NCBI GenBank assembly: GCA_014529385.2
Contig: CM043968.1
Location: forward strand, 2,386,501-2,450,500
DNA length: 64,000 nucleotides
Source of the DNA: Adiantum capillus-veneris
Taxonomy: Eukaryota > Streptophyta > Polypodiopsida > Polypodiales > Pteridaceae
Direction: 5' to 3'
Shown here piece by piece: positions 33,543-45,397 of the stretch. Position 1 is the stretch's first letter; the number at the start of each line of letters is the position of its first letter. A model generated the notes under the pieces. That model was not told the DNA's origin and ran no database searches. It was given only the letters and a program-made list of their open reading frames with translations. A program made the position numbers and the translations under genes.

Positions 33543-34319
33543 GGAAGCACATTGAAAGAACTTTGTTTTTAAAGTCGCCAGTTTGTTATGCAATAAGTCA
33601 TCTGTCACATGGCATTTTCATAGTAGACACGGCAGTTTCACAAATGTTAGGTCTTATTGACTACATCATGGTCACCTTGATAATCATGGGCACCTTGTTG
33701 GAATTTTCTTAAAATCGGCTTCGTCTCTTGTGTAAGCTTCCCTAGTGGACACCTGTACTAAGACATGAAGATGTCAGGAGTAAGACTTAGAGCACATTTG
33801 TCATCTATGTCATCTTGAGCTAGAGAACTGAAAGTTTTTGCACTGTCTCTTGTTAATCAAGGTTTTTTTAAACCCCTTTCTTGCAAATCCTTTAAATTTG
33901 TCTTCATCCTATATAAGAAGATGGCACACACTCTGAAGGTAGCCCTAAGTGGCAAGATTGAAAACCTTTAGGTGGAGGATGCGAGTTACGATGTGTAGCA
34001 AGGGTGCTCTAGCATTGGATGCCCATGAAATTGATATCTTTTTTGTGTATTCAGCTGAAAAATATAGATATAAGTGGTCCATTTGAAAGTGGTTTGTCAA
34101 GGCTGAATGCTTTTCATTTAACCTACCATCCAGCTTCATATTGTGAATTTGAGATTCCGAATATGGAAGCGAGCGAGAGCGACCATGCTCATGCTTCATG
34201 AGAATGGACCACAAACTAGTAATATTCTGTAGAGTTGTAAATGTCCTCTTTCATCGTCCATGGCATCTGTCAAGATTAATTTTGCCTCAAAAAGCTTTTC
34301 TTAGAATCGTGGTCACATC
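33092..34319. other. CtpA 3' flank, no gene recognised
   Basis: Downstream of the CtpA stop the sequence is AT-rich. It holds a (GA)n microsatellite at 33510-33541 and no domain. The 3' UTR and polyadenylation site are presumably here, but no single signal stands out. Confidence 0.5.
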
Positions 34320-37300
34320 CTACATTTTTCGTTGTGTTAGCACACTTAGTAATACCGAGTTTTGTGTTAGCACACTTAGTAATACTACATTTTGTGTTGT
34401 GTTTTTGGAGTTCTTTTTTATGTTCTCCTTTTTTCATGCATTATTGCAGTCACACTTTGAATGATTGGTATCAAAGCACGCTTCAACATACCGAAAAGTG
34501 TTGCATGCAACAGTTACTTCAAATCTTGATTTTTAGCTACACCTTATTGAAGCAGTTTGAAGCCAAGAGGGAACTTATGGAGAATACAAAGCTTTATTTG
34601 GTGTGTATATTTGAAGTCAAGAGAGAACATACGGGGAGTACAAAGCTTTACTTGATGTATATGTCAAATGGAATATCTCAATACTTGGGCTCTTGGAGAT
34701 CACACTGGGATGGTGAAGTCATAGATTCATGTTTGGGTTTTTTGCACGTTTTAGCATAAAGCTACATGTAGTTATGATGCATTTAGCAAAGAAGAAACTT
34801 CTTTAGTACAATGAGTCAAAGTGAAGTTACACTCACAGGTCGGGGGGGATATTAGTCTTTTGTAGGCTAAGCCTAACTACTTCACATTCACATTTAGAGC
34901 AGTTAGTTATACAATCGCAGTCTTGCTTTCTTCTTATATTACAATGGAAGATATCTTGACATCTTTTTTTAAATTTCAAAGTTTTCATTTTTTATCAACA
35001 AAATTTTAGAGGCTTTAAAATATCACCATGAATTGAATTGCGATAGATTTACTTTTTGTGACAATTAGATTCGACCCTTTTTAAATGTAAATGTAGCACT
35101 TTTGTATGCTTGATCTAATGAGGGATTCTCAAGTGGAACTTTTGCTACCATATGCTGGTAGCCATGTGTGTGAACACACTTATGAGAGTTGGGACATGTT
35201 TTTCTCACTGGAAGGTTGTTTTCCTTGGTCTTATATATACTCCCATCACTCTAGAGCAAGCCTTGTCCTTATGTCAGCACAATTAGTAATACTACTTTTG
35301 TTGTGTGCTCTTGAAATTCTTCTCATCTTCTCTATCTTTGTGTGCATTCTTGTATCCATATTTCCAACAATTGATATTAGAGCGGGCTTGTGCATCCATG
35401 GAAGTGTTGCATGCAACGGTTTTCTTCAAATCTTCATCTTTAGCTACATCTTATTTAACTAGTTTGAAAACAAGAGGGAACTTATGGAGAATACAAATCT
35501 TTACTTGATGTGTACGTCAAATGCATTATCTCAATGCTTGGGCTCTTGGAGATCAAGCTAAGATGGACGTCATACATTCTTGCATAGGTATTTGCATAAA
35601 GTTACATATAGTTATGATGAGTTAGTAGAGAGGAAAATTGTTCAATGCAGCCAATCAAAGTGAAGCTATAGTCAAAAGTCAAGTGAAAATTAGTCTTTTA
35701 TAGGCTAAGCCTAACTCCTTCACCTTCATACTTTGTTTTGCGATAAGATTTAAACCTTGCTTTCATATTAAATTACATGAGAAGACACCATGACAAACAA
35801 TTTTCATTCAATGTCAACATTTTCAATTTTTTTAATCAACGAGCTTTTAGAGTTTTTCTTAAAGAATCGCCATGAATTGAATTGGATGAAATTTACTTAT
35901 TATTTTGCATGTTCTAGCATAAAGTTCCATGTAGTTATGATGCATTTAGCAAAGAGGAAAAATCTTCAATTTAGTCAATCTAAGCAAAGCTACATTCAAA
36001 AGGCAAGAGGAAATTATTCTTTTATAGGCTAAGCCTAACTACTTCACCTTCATATTTAGACCATTTTGCAATAGAGCAAAGCCTTGCTTTATTCTTGTAC
36101 TAATCTAGAAGAAATCTTGACAAACAATTTTCTTTCAATCTCACAGTTTTTTTATCAATGAACTTTTGGAGTTTCTTAAAAGCCCACCATGAGTTGAAGC
36201 AGAATTAACTTGTGACAATTAGATTTGACCTTTTTTTTGATCTAAATGTAGCATTGCTATATACTTGATTTTTAAGTTGATTTTCAAGTGGGTACTTTTT
36301 TTTTACCATATTATGGTAATGATGTCGTTAACACACATATGGTAGCCGGCGGGGCACTTTTCTCCCTCACTAGGAGGTTTGTATACACACCCTTTATTCT
36401 AGAAAAACCCTTATACTTGTGTTAGCATACTCAATAATACTACCTATTTTGTTTGCTTTTAGACTTATTTTTTATCTTCGGTGCATTCTTGCAGTCATAT
36501 TTCCAAGAATTGGTATCAGAGCGGGCTTCAAGGAAATGTCGAGTGCAACGGTTTTCTTCAAATATTGATGTTTTGCTACACCTTATTGACGGAGTTTCAA
36601 GGCAGGAGAGAACTTTTGGAGAATAGAAAGTTTCACTTGATGTGTATGTCAGATGAAATATCTCAATCCTTGGGCTCTTCCAGGCGACACTAAGATGGAT
36701 AAGTCAGATTCTTGCATGTTGTCAATCAAAGCAAAGCTACAATCAAAATTTGGGGGAATTAATCTTCTAAAGGCTAAGCGTAACTACTTCACGTTCATAT
36801 TTAGACTGGCTAGCTATAATTACAAAGCCTTGCTTTCTTCTTGTATTACAATAGAGGAAAACTTGACACCAATTTCTTTCAATGCCAAAGTTGTCTTTTT
36901 CATCATCAAAATTCTAGGGTTCTTTTATAAGAATCCAAATGAATTGCATTGGAGTTAATTTACTTGTGACAATTACACTCATCCATTCTTTAACGTAAAT
37001 GTTGCAGTTTTACAAGTGGGTATTTTGTTACCATATCTTAGTAGTGATGTGTGTGAAAACAGTTATGATAGACGGGGCACTTTTTTCCTCACTAGTAGGT
37101 TCTTTTCCCTTGGCTTGTATATACACCCATTATTCTCGATCAAGCCTTATCCTTGTGTTAGCACAGTCAGTAATACTATTTTCTATATTGTATGCTCTTG
37201 GAATTCATTTTCATCTTTTCCACCTTCGCATGCGTTCTTGTAGCCACATGTCCAACAATTGGTATGAGAGCAAGCTTGGGCATTTGGGGGATCATCTTGT

Positions 37301-37333
37301 GTAATGATTTTTTCCAACAATTGGTATCAGAGC
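34320..37333 (+). repeat. Tandem array of LTR/PBS/leader units
   Basis: PBS-like sites occur five times: 34464-34477 (ATTGGTATCAAAGC), about 35369-35382 (altered), 36511-36522 (TGGTATCAGAGC), about 37259-37271 (one change) and 37322-37333 (TGGTATCAGAGC). The first four are spaced 0.75-1.15 kb. Before each lies a similar LTR-end segment containing GTAATACTA, a GTGCATTCTTG-like stretch and TTCCAACAA. After each lies a similar leader (AACGGTTTTCTTCAAAT; GGGCTCTTGGAGATCA). GGCTAAGCCTAACTACTTCAC or a close variant recurs at about 34864, 35702, 36026 and 36772. The array leads directly into the copia gag at 37641. Units are not identical, so the amplification is old. Confidence 0.75.
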
Positions 37334-37640
37334 AGGTTGCGTCCTCCCAGGCTTAGTCGTCAGCAACTCCAGCACACATTTGCTCACTTTCTCCGATTTT
37401 AGTGATCTTTGGCAAGCGTTCGTAGGTCAACAAAAATTTTGGGCTCATTTCGGTCTCCGCTTCCACTACAGATAGTACTGCACAAGCTATTTCGTAATTT
37501 TGTGCAAAATTTTTGTCAGTGCCATTTTTTGCATAATAGGTCCCTTACAGTCTTTTACGGTTTGTGCTATATAGCACGTGTTGTTCCCGCTTTGTTTCTC
37601 CTCTTTTCGGGAGGTTTTCACATTAGGTGCATCATTTATC

Positions 37641-40600
37641 ATGGCTGACAACAACAAAGATGTGTTCAAGATGTTTTGCTACTGAGGACAGATTGGATGG
37701 GGACAATTACCCTATGTGGGCTTACATGATGCCACATGTTCTTGTGTCAAAGGGCGTCTAGAATATTGTACATGGCATTGATGTACATCCTGGTTCTGAG
37801 GATGTAGGCGATGTTGAGGATGTTGCAGGTCTTGCTGCTGTTAGAGTTGTTTTGCCTACGGCAGAACATGTTCGTTAGGATGTCCAAGTTCATGCGTTGA
37901 TTGCGTTGTCTGTGAAGCGTACCATTACTCGTCACATTCGTTCAACAAAATCTGCAAAACAGACTTGGAATATTTTGGCATGTCTTTATGCAAGCCACAA
38001 TGAGGCAAAAACTGCATTGCTGCATAAAGGACTGGAGTCGAGGATTATGCATGAGGAAGATGATATGGACACTTCTTTGCTGGCTTCAAGGATATCAATG
38101 AGCAACTTATTTATGAAAGTGAAGTCAATTCAGATAGTTCCCTTGTGCAAACTGTTCTTGATACCTTGCCAGACTCTTACTAGACTTTTGCTAGTACTAG
38201 GAGACTTATGACCCAAGGAAATCTTGAAGTTGTCAAGTTTGATGCATTCTGCACATTGCTGTTGCAAGAGTCACTTTCCCAAAAAAAAAGGACTAGACAG
38301 CGTACAATTAAACATGCTTTTATTGCTGCTCAAAGAAAGGGTGGTAATAGCAATATCCGAAAATCGTGGTGATAAGAGCAATTAGAAGATGCATTGCCAT
38401 TATTGTAAAGCTAATGATCACTTGATCAAGCAGTGTCCTAAGTTGAAGGCCAAAGAGGCTAAGAAGAAAGAGGGTGGTTTCACTCCAAATGCTGGTTCCA
38501 CCACAAATACAGCTATTGTTGATGTGAAAGGAGATTGTGATGCTGATGTTGATGTAGAATGGGCTTTTGTTGCATAGTGTACCTATAATCTTGCTATCCA
38601 TGATGCAGATTCACATGTGTGGTATTTTGACAGTGATGCTACAAAGCACGTTACCTCACATCGTGATTTATTCAACTCTCTTGAGACTGTCCCTCATGGG
38701 AATTCAGTTACTTGTGCCAACAATGCCTCTTATCCGGTTCAGGGAGTTGGAAAGATTGTGCTTGCTGCTGCAAATGAAAGTTCTTTCACACTTGTTGATG
38801 CACTTTATGTACCTGGGTTCAAGAACAATCTTTTGTCTGTATCTGCACTTGCTAGACTTGGTCTTATAGTCAAATTTGTGGATGACAGATGTACATTACA
38901 TGATCTCAGTTTCACTGATGAAATTGTTGTATCTAGCATTTTATGTTGTGGGCTGTATAGGCTCACTTTGTATGACAAGTTTGGGTAGAATTTTGCAAAT
39001 GCAATTTTGGATTCAAAGGCTGTTTCAGATGCAAAATTTTGGCATGCACGTTTTGGTCGTCTGAATTTTGCTAGTTTGCTACGTTTGCGTTTGCAGAAAT
39101 CTGATATGGTTGCTTCTTTTCTGCCTCTTGAAGCACTTGTCAAACACGTTTGTGTAGGCTGTATTCTGGGTAAGATGCAACGTTCTAAGTTTTCGAAGGA
39201 TGGTTCAGTTAGGTCCACATGCAGGTTGCAGCTTGTGCTGCATAGTGATGTTTGTGGGCCCATGCAAACTCCATCGTTGGGCAATTACCTTTACTTCATG
39301 ACTTTCATTGATGATTACTCCATGCGGTATCTCTGCTTAAAGCGAAGTCCGAAGTATTTATGTGCTTCAAACAATTTATGGCTATGGTTGAAAATGTCTA
39401 GAAATGTACTATGGGCACCCTTCGTTCCGATCGAGGGGGGGAGTATATGTCTCATGAATTTAATGCATTTATGGCAAGTCGTGGGATAAAACACCAATGT
39501 AAAGTGCCTTATACGCCTCAACAAAATGGTGTTGCTGAGAGAAAAAACAAGTGACCTATGGAAATGGCACGATGTATGGTCAAAAGACAAGCTTTGCCGC
39601 ACTCTTTTTGGCTTGAGGCCATCATGTGTGCCACTTATGTACTAAACAGGTGTCCTACGAAAGCTTTGTAGGCTATTACTCCATATGAAGCATGGCATGA
39701 TAGAAAGTCTTCTATTGAGCACATGTGTGTTTTTGGCTATTTGGCATATGCTTTGGTGCCACAAACACAACGCAAAAAATTGGACGATAAGGCTGTCAAA
39801 TATATTTTTGTTGCTTATAGTGCTGAAAGAAAAGGTTAGAGGTTGTATCATCCACAAACAAAGTGTATTCTGGTTTCACGAGATGTTGTGTTTGTGGAAG
39901 ATTCTGTTCAGCCCTTGCTGTCATGTACTAGAGAGAGTAATATAAGCTCACAGGACATCTATGACATTTGTTGCCTCTTTTCAGTGGTGGAAGTACAAAT
40001 GTAAATTCCAATGAGGCAAAAGTAGAGCCTATGGGGGTTTCTGAAAATGTTATAGATCAGCCTATTACTGATGTAGATGTACATGATGTATTTGATAAAG
40101 AAAGTGTTGAAAATAAGCAGGTTGGAGGTATGCCAAAATGGCTGGTGCATACATTGTGTGACAATAAATTGGATGCACCTTTGTCTAGTCGTACTTTTTC
40201 AAGCTCTCGCCATGCATCTTATGCATCAGATTGTTATGCTTTGGCTGTGTCTAGCTTACAGGATGTTGAAGAACCTCTGTCTTTTGATGAAGCACACAAT
40301 TCAAAAAATTGGATGGTTCCCATGCAATCAAAATATGATGCACGTATAGAAAATGACACATGGAATTTTTGTGATTTGCCTCTTGGAAAAAAGGCCATTG
40401 ATACGAAGTGGGTTTATAAGTTTAAACACAAGCCAGATGGTGAGATTGATCACTATGAGGCTCAACTTGTTGCAAAGGGTTATGCACAAAAAAAAGGCAT
40501 AGATTATGATGAGACTTTTGCTCTCACTCGTCGTTTGACTATTGTGCGTTTTCTATGTGCAATGGCAGCTCATTTTGGTTGGGATGTATATCAATAAGAC

Positions 40601-41140
40601 ATTGTTACTGCTTTATTAAATGGTGACATATTTGAGGAAGTTTATGTAACGCAGGCTCACGGTTTGTCAAGAAAGGACAAGGGGATAAGGTGTGAAAATG
40701 TAGCAAAGCTTTGTATGGTTGAAGCAATCTCCTGGTGCTTGGTATGAGAAAAATGACACTCATTTGGTCAAACGAGGCTTTGGTAACAGTCCAACATAAA
40801 GCACATTGTATGTAAAGTGTGAGGGTGATGTACTTCTCATTGTGGTTCTAGATGTGGATGATTTGTTGATCATTGGACCAAATGAGAGACATATTGCTGA
40901 ATTTAAATGCTACTTTCAAGATGAAAGATCTAAGGATGTTGCATCATTACTTGGGTATATAGTTTAAGCAGTGTGATGGTGGTATTGCCTTGTGTCAGAA
41001 AAGTTACATAGAGACATTGCTATGTAAGTTTGAACTTGAGGATTGCAAACCTATTGCCACTCCCATGGAACAGATTTGAAATTGAGTCTTCATGATGCTG
41101 GTGATCCTGCAAAGGTCACTATTTACCAAATTGCTGTTGG
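37641..41140 (+). pseudogene. Degenerate Ty1/copia Gag-Pol
   Basis: From ATG 37641 (MADNNKDVFKMF) the plus strand reads, with frequent stops and shifts: Gag (DRLDGDNYPMWAYMM; TKSAKQTWNILACLYASHNE), a CCHC knuckle (CHYCKANDHLIKQC, 38392), protease with DSDATKHVT in place of DSGATxH, GAG-pre-integrase (FWHARFGRLNFASL, CVGCILGKMQ), integrase (LVLHSDVCGPMQT, FIDDYS, then frameshifted through [15 protein letters not shown] at 39420-39545), RT (DTKWVYKFKHKPDGEIDHYE, LVAKGYAQKKGIDYDETFA) and, near 40851, DVDDLLIIG where the family has YVDD. A stop follows WDVYQ at 40597. The element is inactive. Its 3' end merges into the LTR copy at 41160. Confidence 0.85.
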
Positions 41141-41159
41141 GTACTCTTTGTGCCAGCCC

Positions 41160-41415
41160 TCATTCACCGAGTCACTCCCAGGGAGGATTTGTTACCATAT
41201 ACATGTGGTAGTGATGTGTGTGAACACAGTAGGACCACCGAGGCATTTTTTCCCTCTTTAGGAGGTTTTTCCCCCTGTGCATTGTATATACGCCCATCAC
41301 TCTAGGGATATCTATCTTTCCATTGCACACTAAGTAAAACAATCTCTCTTGTGTGCCTTGAGCTTCCTTCGTCTTCTCCAAGCTGTGTGTGTTTTTTTTG
41401 CAATCCTAATTCCAA
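41160..41415 (+). mobile_element. 3' LTR copy of the copia/array family
   Basis: The segment containing TTGTTACCATATACATG, TAGTGATGTGTGTGAACACA, TTGTATATACGCCCATCACT and GCAATCCTAATTCCAACA matches, in order, the LTR-end segments in the array (for example at 37025-37258). It is placed where the 3' LTR of the copia at 37641-41140 is expected. The start is approximate. Confidence 0.6.
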
Positions 41416-42750
41416 CATTTATTAGATGTGTAAGTCAGTTTTTGTTTAAGCCAAAATTTACATGTAGTTATGTTGCATTTAGGAGAGAGGGAAGTTACGA
41501 GTGCAATCAATCAAATCAAATCTACAATCAAAATTTAAGGAAAAATTACGAAGTCCCAAGATGACCACAAAAGAAGAAGTCAGGTTCATAGCGAATGAAG
41601 ATTTGAAGAAGAAAAATAAACAAGATTGGCAAACATCCTCAATCCCATTATGGTTGAGATGACTAGAAATTTATTTGAGTTTACAATTTTCCCCCTATGA
41701 AATGTGCACTTGGAAAGGCTTGGGCTAGCAAATGATAGGCTATAGTTGTGGGGCACCATGGGGAGGCTACACTACGAGACAAATAGGTGTAAAGGATATG
41801 GATGTGCAAAGACGTAATCTTTTGGGGGGGGGTAGTGTTGAGAGCATGGCAAAGATATTTAGAAAATAACTATAGTTGGATGAGTTCTAGCACATGAGAA
41901 ATTATTGTATTGGAAATATAAATTTGGATGCTCTAAGTGATAATGTTAGATAGTAACAACTGATGTGGAAAATCCTAAATGAATACGCTATGAATGCTAC
42001 ACTTGTTCAATTCCCATAATTTCTTGTTCTGACAAGTTTGTGGATGACAAATGAATTGTGCATGATCTCAATTTTGGTAATATTATTGGGACACCTAGCA
42101 CTTTATTGGTAGGATGTATGAGCTTAATGCTTACAAGAAATGTGTGAAAGGTTAAACATGCATAGTTTTTAATTTCAAAGGTTGTCTCAAATGCAAATAT
42201 TTGACATGCATGCTTTGGTCATTCATATTTGCAAGTTTGTTGCATTTGCAAGAAATTGATATGATTGCTTTGTTCCCCCAAGGCACCATTGATGCATGTA
42301 TGTGAATGATCTATTTTGTGAAAAATGTAGTGTTCTGAATTTCGGTTTACATTTTGGTTTGAGGTTGTCATGTGTGTGACGTACGTACTAAATAGGTGCC
42401 CCACTAAAGCATTGCAGTCTATCATTCCATACGAGTCTTGGCATGACAAGAAGCAATCTATTGGTACTTGTTTGCATGTGTTTTATTGCTCAAATTTTTC
42501 TTTGGTGCGTGAACAACAAAGCAAAAAATTAGGTGATAAGGTTGTGAAATTTATTTTTGTTGGTTATGGTCTAGAAAGCAAAGGCTAGAGGTTATATCAT
42601 CTACAAACAAAGTGTATCTTGATTAGTCAAGATGTATTTTTTAATGTGGAAGATGAACTTTAGCCTTTGTTAACATATATAAAGGAGATAAATTTGAGCT
42701 CATAAAATATATATGATATGTTGTTGCCTCTATTTCATGTTGAGAGTAAA
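41416..42750 (+). pseudogene. Second, more decayed copy of the same copia family
   Basis: After the LTR copy, a leader-like stretch recurs (CATGTAGTTATGTTGCATTTA). From about 42035 short blocks of protease-end and integrase match the previous element. The clearest is 42370-42700: CVTYVLNRCPTKALQSIIPY, KKLGDKVVKFIFVGYG and RLYHLQTKCIL, corresponding to the integrase C-terminal region of the copy at 39630-39870. Most of gag, protease and integrase are missing. It abuts the minus-strand copia on the right. Confidence 0.7.
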
Positions 42751-44285
42751 AATTTATTGAAATGCTGCAATATCTTGTGGATATAAGATCCTTGTTGGAT
42801 AACTCAAGAATTCCCTCTTTCCTATCTCTCTTGGAATGCATACCACAAAAATGTTTTGCTTCACTCAAATCACTCGTTAGAAAAGCTTTTCTCAACATTT
42901 GCTTCAATTTGGCAATATCCTCAATGGACTTTTTTGCAATGAGCATGTCATCTACATATAAAATGAGAATGACCAAAGAACCATCATTGAGTTTCTTTGT
43001 ATACAAGCAGTGTTCCTCTTGAATCCTTCTAAAATTGTGCGACTGCATAAAAGCGTCAAACCTTTGATACCACTGCTTTGAATCCTACTTTAATCCATAA
43101 TACACTTTCTTGAGTTTGCATACAAGCTCTTCCCAACTAGGTTGTTCAAAACCTCTGGATTGCTTCATGTAAACATCCTCTTCAAGATCTATGTGAAGAA
43201 AGGGTGTCATCACATCCATTTGGACAAGCTCCATGTCCTTAATGGCTACCAGGCCTAGCACTATGTGAAGTGTAGTAATATTGACCATGGGCCAAGAAGA
43301 TTTTATTAAAATCAACTCCCTTTTGCTGCTTGAATCCCTTAGCACAACCAATCTAGCCTTGTACTTAAGCTTGGGATCATCATATGTAAACTTCTTCTTG
43401 CAATTCAACCAAGTCTCATGTCTCATTGTTGACAATCAAATTGTACTTGAAGTGCATGGCATGATCCCACTAGACATTGTCATCCATTTGCATGGCTTCT
43501 TTGTAACAAGATGGCTCACTGCAATCTGTCAGCATGACATAGACCAACCCTAGTTGAAACCACTCAGGTGGATGTGAGGATCTAGTAGATTGTCTCAAAC
43601 CCTAACAATTTCTCTCTATCCTGTCAATTGGAATGTTGTTAGTGGAAGGTACATCACTAATATTTTGATTTTTCACAAATTTTAAGGCAATGTCACTGAA
43701 TGTGACTTTTATATACTCAACCTCTTTGATAGGTTTCTTGTGCATCTTTAATTTGTTGAAGATAACAAGGGAGTTGTGAATGACTTTGTGTTTTGAGTGC
43801 CAAAGATACCCCATTTCTCCATCTACATATAACCAAGAGAAATACACATGTGACATTGGGTCTAACTTTTTCCAAAGCTCTTTGGGCACATGTGTATATG
43901 CCTTACTTTTAAAGACATACAAATGATCATAATGTGGCTTCATAATTGAATTACAAATGGTAATTCAATGGTGTACTAGGTGATCTGTTAATGATGTGTA
44001 GTGTTGTCAATACTGCCTCTATCCAAAAGAACTTGAGTCAAATTTGCCATAAAAAGCATGGTTGTGACTCGCTCTTGAATCATTTGGTTCATTCTTTCTC
44101 CGCCTCCATTTTAATTAGTGTGTAAGGCACATTAAGATGCCTCTTGATACCTCTCTTTCTATAGAAATTCTCAAAATCCTTGGAGACATATTCTCCACCA
44201 TTATCAGTCCTCAAGCTTTTGATATTCTTGACACATTGATTCTCTATCAATGCTAAGAATTTTTAGAAAGTAGAGAAGACTAGGC
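42751..44285 (-). pseudogene. Minus-strand copia fragment: integrase to RT
   Basis: From 44285 leftward the minus strand encodes the integrase core (SLRTDNGGEYVSKDFENF, about 44200), the integrase C-terminal region (AYTHVPKELWKKLDPMSHV; 43943-43602), RT (KARLVVLRDSSSK; LVQMDVMTPFLHIDLEEDVY; LVCKLKKVYYGLK, 43435-43085) and the palm YVDDMLIAKKS (about 42960). Frames change three times and both ends are missing. The sequence is closest to the copia at 59.8-63.8 kb, another lineage than the plus-strand copy to its left. Confidence 0.82.
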
Positions 44286-44849
44286 AATATTTACATGAGT
44301 AAGGACCGCCCACAAATAGGCACCAAAAATTGATGCAAGCAATAGACAAGATCCCTGTGGGATATCTACTCTCAAAATTCTTAGTGGCACTCTAAATGAC
44401 TAAAAAATGCATATGTCAATGCATAACATTCTGCAGTGAGACTACTTCCCAAAAATGCTAGCAAAAGTGCCTCCAAAAAATATGTAGTACTTATGTCCAA
44501 AGTAACTCACAAATTAGAGGAAATAAAGATCTATCTATCAGAAACAACCACAAGTGTTATACATGCTGCCGATATGCATATGGCAAGCTGTAACCTCTCT
44601 AAAAATGTAGAGAGTCTGAAAACACCTATGAATTGTAAAAGGGATGCATGCTCTGGCTATGTATACCCCGTGGCTTGCTATATATGAGCTTGTGAGAAAC
44701 CTATATGTTGGTGTAGATCCAAAGCCAATTTCCTCTTCGACTATCAAACGGAAGTGCCAAAAGCACTCATGCTAAAAAGACCAAAATATTGAAGCCAATG
44801 CATTCATCAAATGAGTGCCAAAAGGTCAAAGAAAGGGTGTTGAATGCCG

Positions 44850-45310
44850 TGTGTCAGAATTTGGAACTCTCAAGTCTTTCCAATTTATCTTTGATTTGTT
44901 TAAATTCTTTAGCTAGGGCCGTCTGTTCTCGCTCTTTCCTAGCTCCTACCTGTGCTTTCCTAGCCTTCCATGTGTTCTGCTGGTTTTTTCGTTCAATGCT
45001 GGGTGCTTTCATTCTTGGTTCTTTGATTATGGGTTTCTCTCTCTCTTTTTAAGCTTGTGCTTGTGTGATAACCTGTATAGGTATAAACATTTCTCTTTTT
45101 GAACCATTGCTTGAAGGTATTGCCTCCAAGATGTTCAAAGTAGTGTTAGTTGCTTTCTTTGGATTTTTTGGACAATCGGTGATCAAATGGTTGATGCCAC
45201 AGTCTGGACAATACGCATTCACTTGGAAAATTTCTATATGAGGATAGTCTTTCATGAGGTGGTCGCCTCCACACTTGTAGCATGGTCCCAATGGTTGTCG
45301 TGGCACTCCT
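44850..45310 (-). pseudogene. Retroelement Gag C-terminal fragment with two zinc knuckles
   Basis: The minus-strand frame 45306-45049 begins PRQPLGPCYKCGGDHLMKDY and continues AYCPDCGINHLITDCPKNP. These are two CX2C-X4-H knuckles, the first with its last Cys changed to Tyr. After a stop near 45050 a charged helical segment follows (RKERTALAKEFKQIKDKLER, about 44930-44870). Paired knuckles of this type occur in Gags of large plant gypsy elements. No pol follows. Confidence 0.6.
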
Positions 45311-45397
45311 AAAGCTCCCCTCTATTGGTAAGTAGGCCTCGGTCCACCTAAGCCTCCATTGGCTATGAACAACAATGTTCTCTCGTCCAAACTATAT

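Noticed and set aside
6983-37333. Possible tRNA genes at the TGGTATCAGAGC sites
   Set aside because: These 12-18 base sites are complementary to the 3' end of initiator Met-tRNA and sit after LTR ends. No cloverleaf surrounds them, so they are primer-binding sites.
34320-37333. CRISPR-like array
   Set aside because: Repeat spacing is about 1 kb, the units are LTR/PBS segments, and the context is a plant genome.
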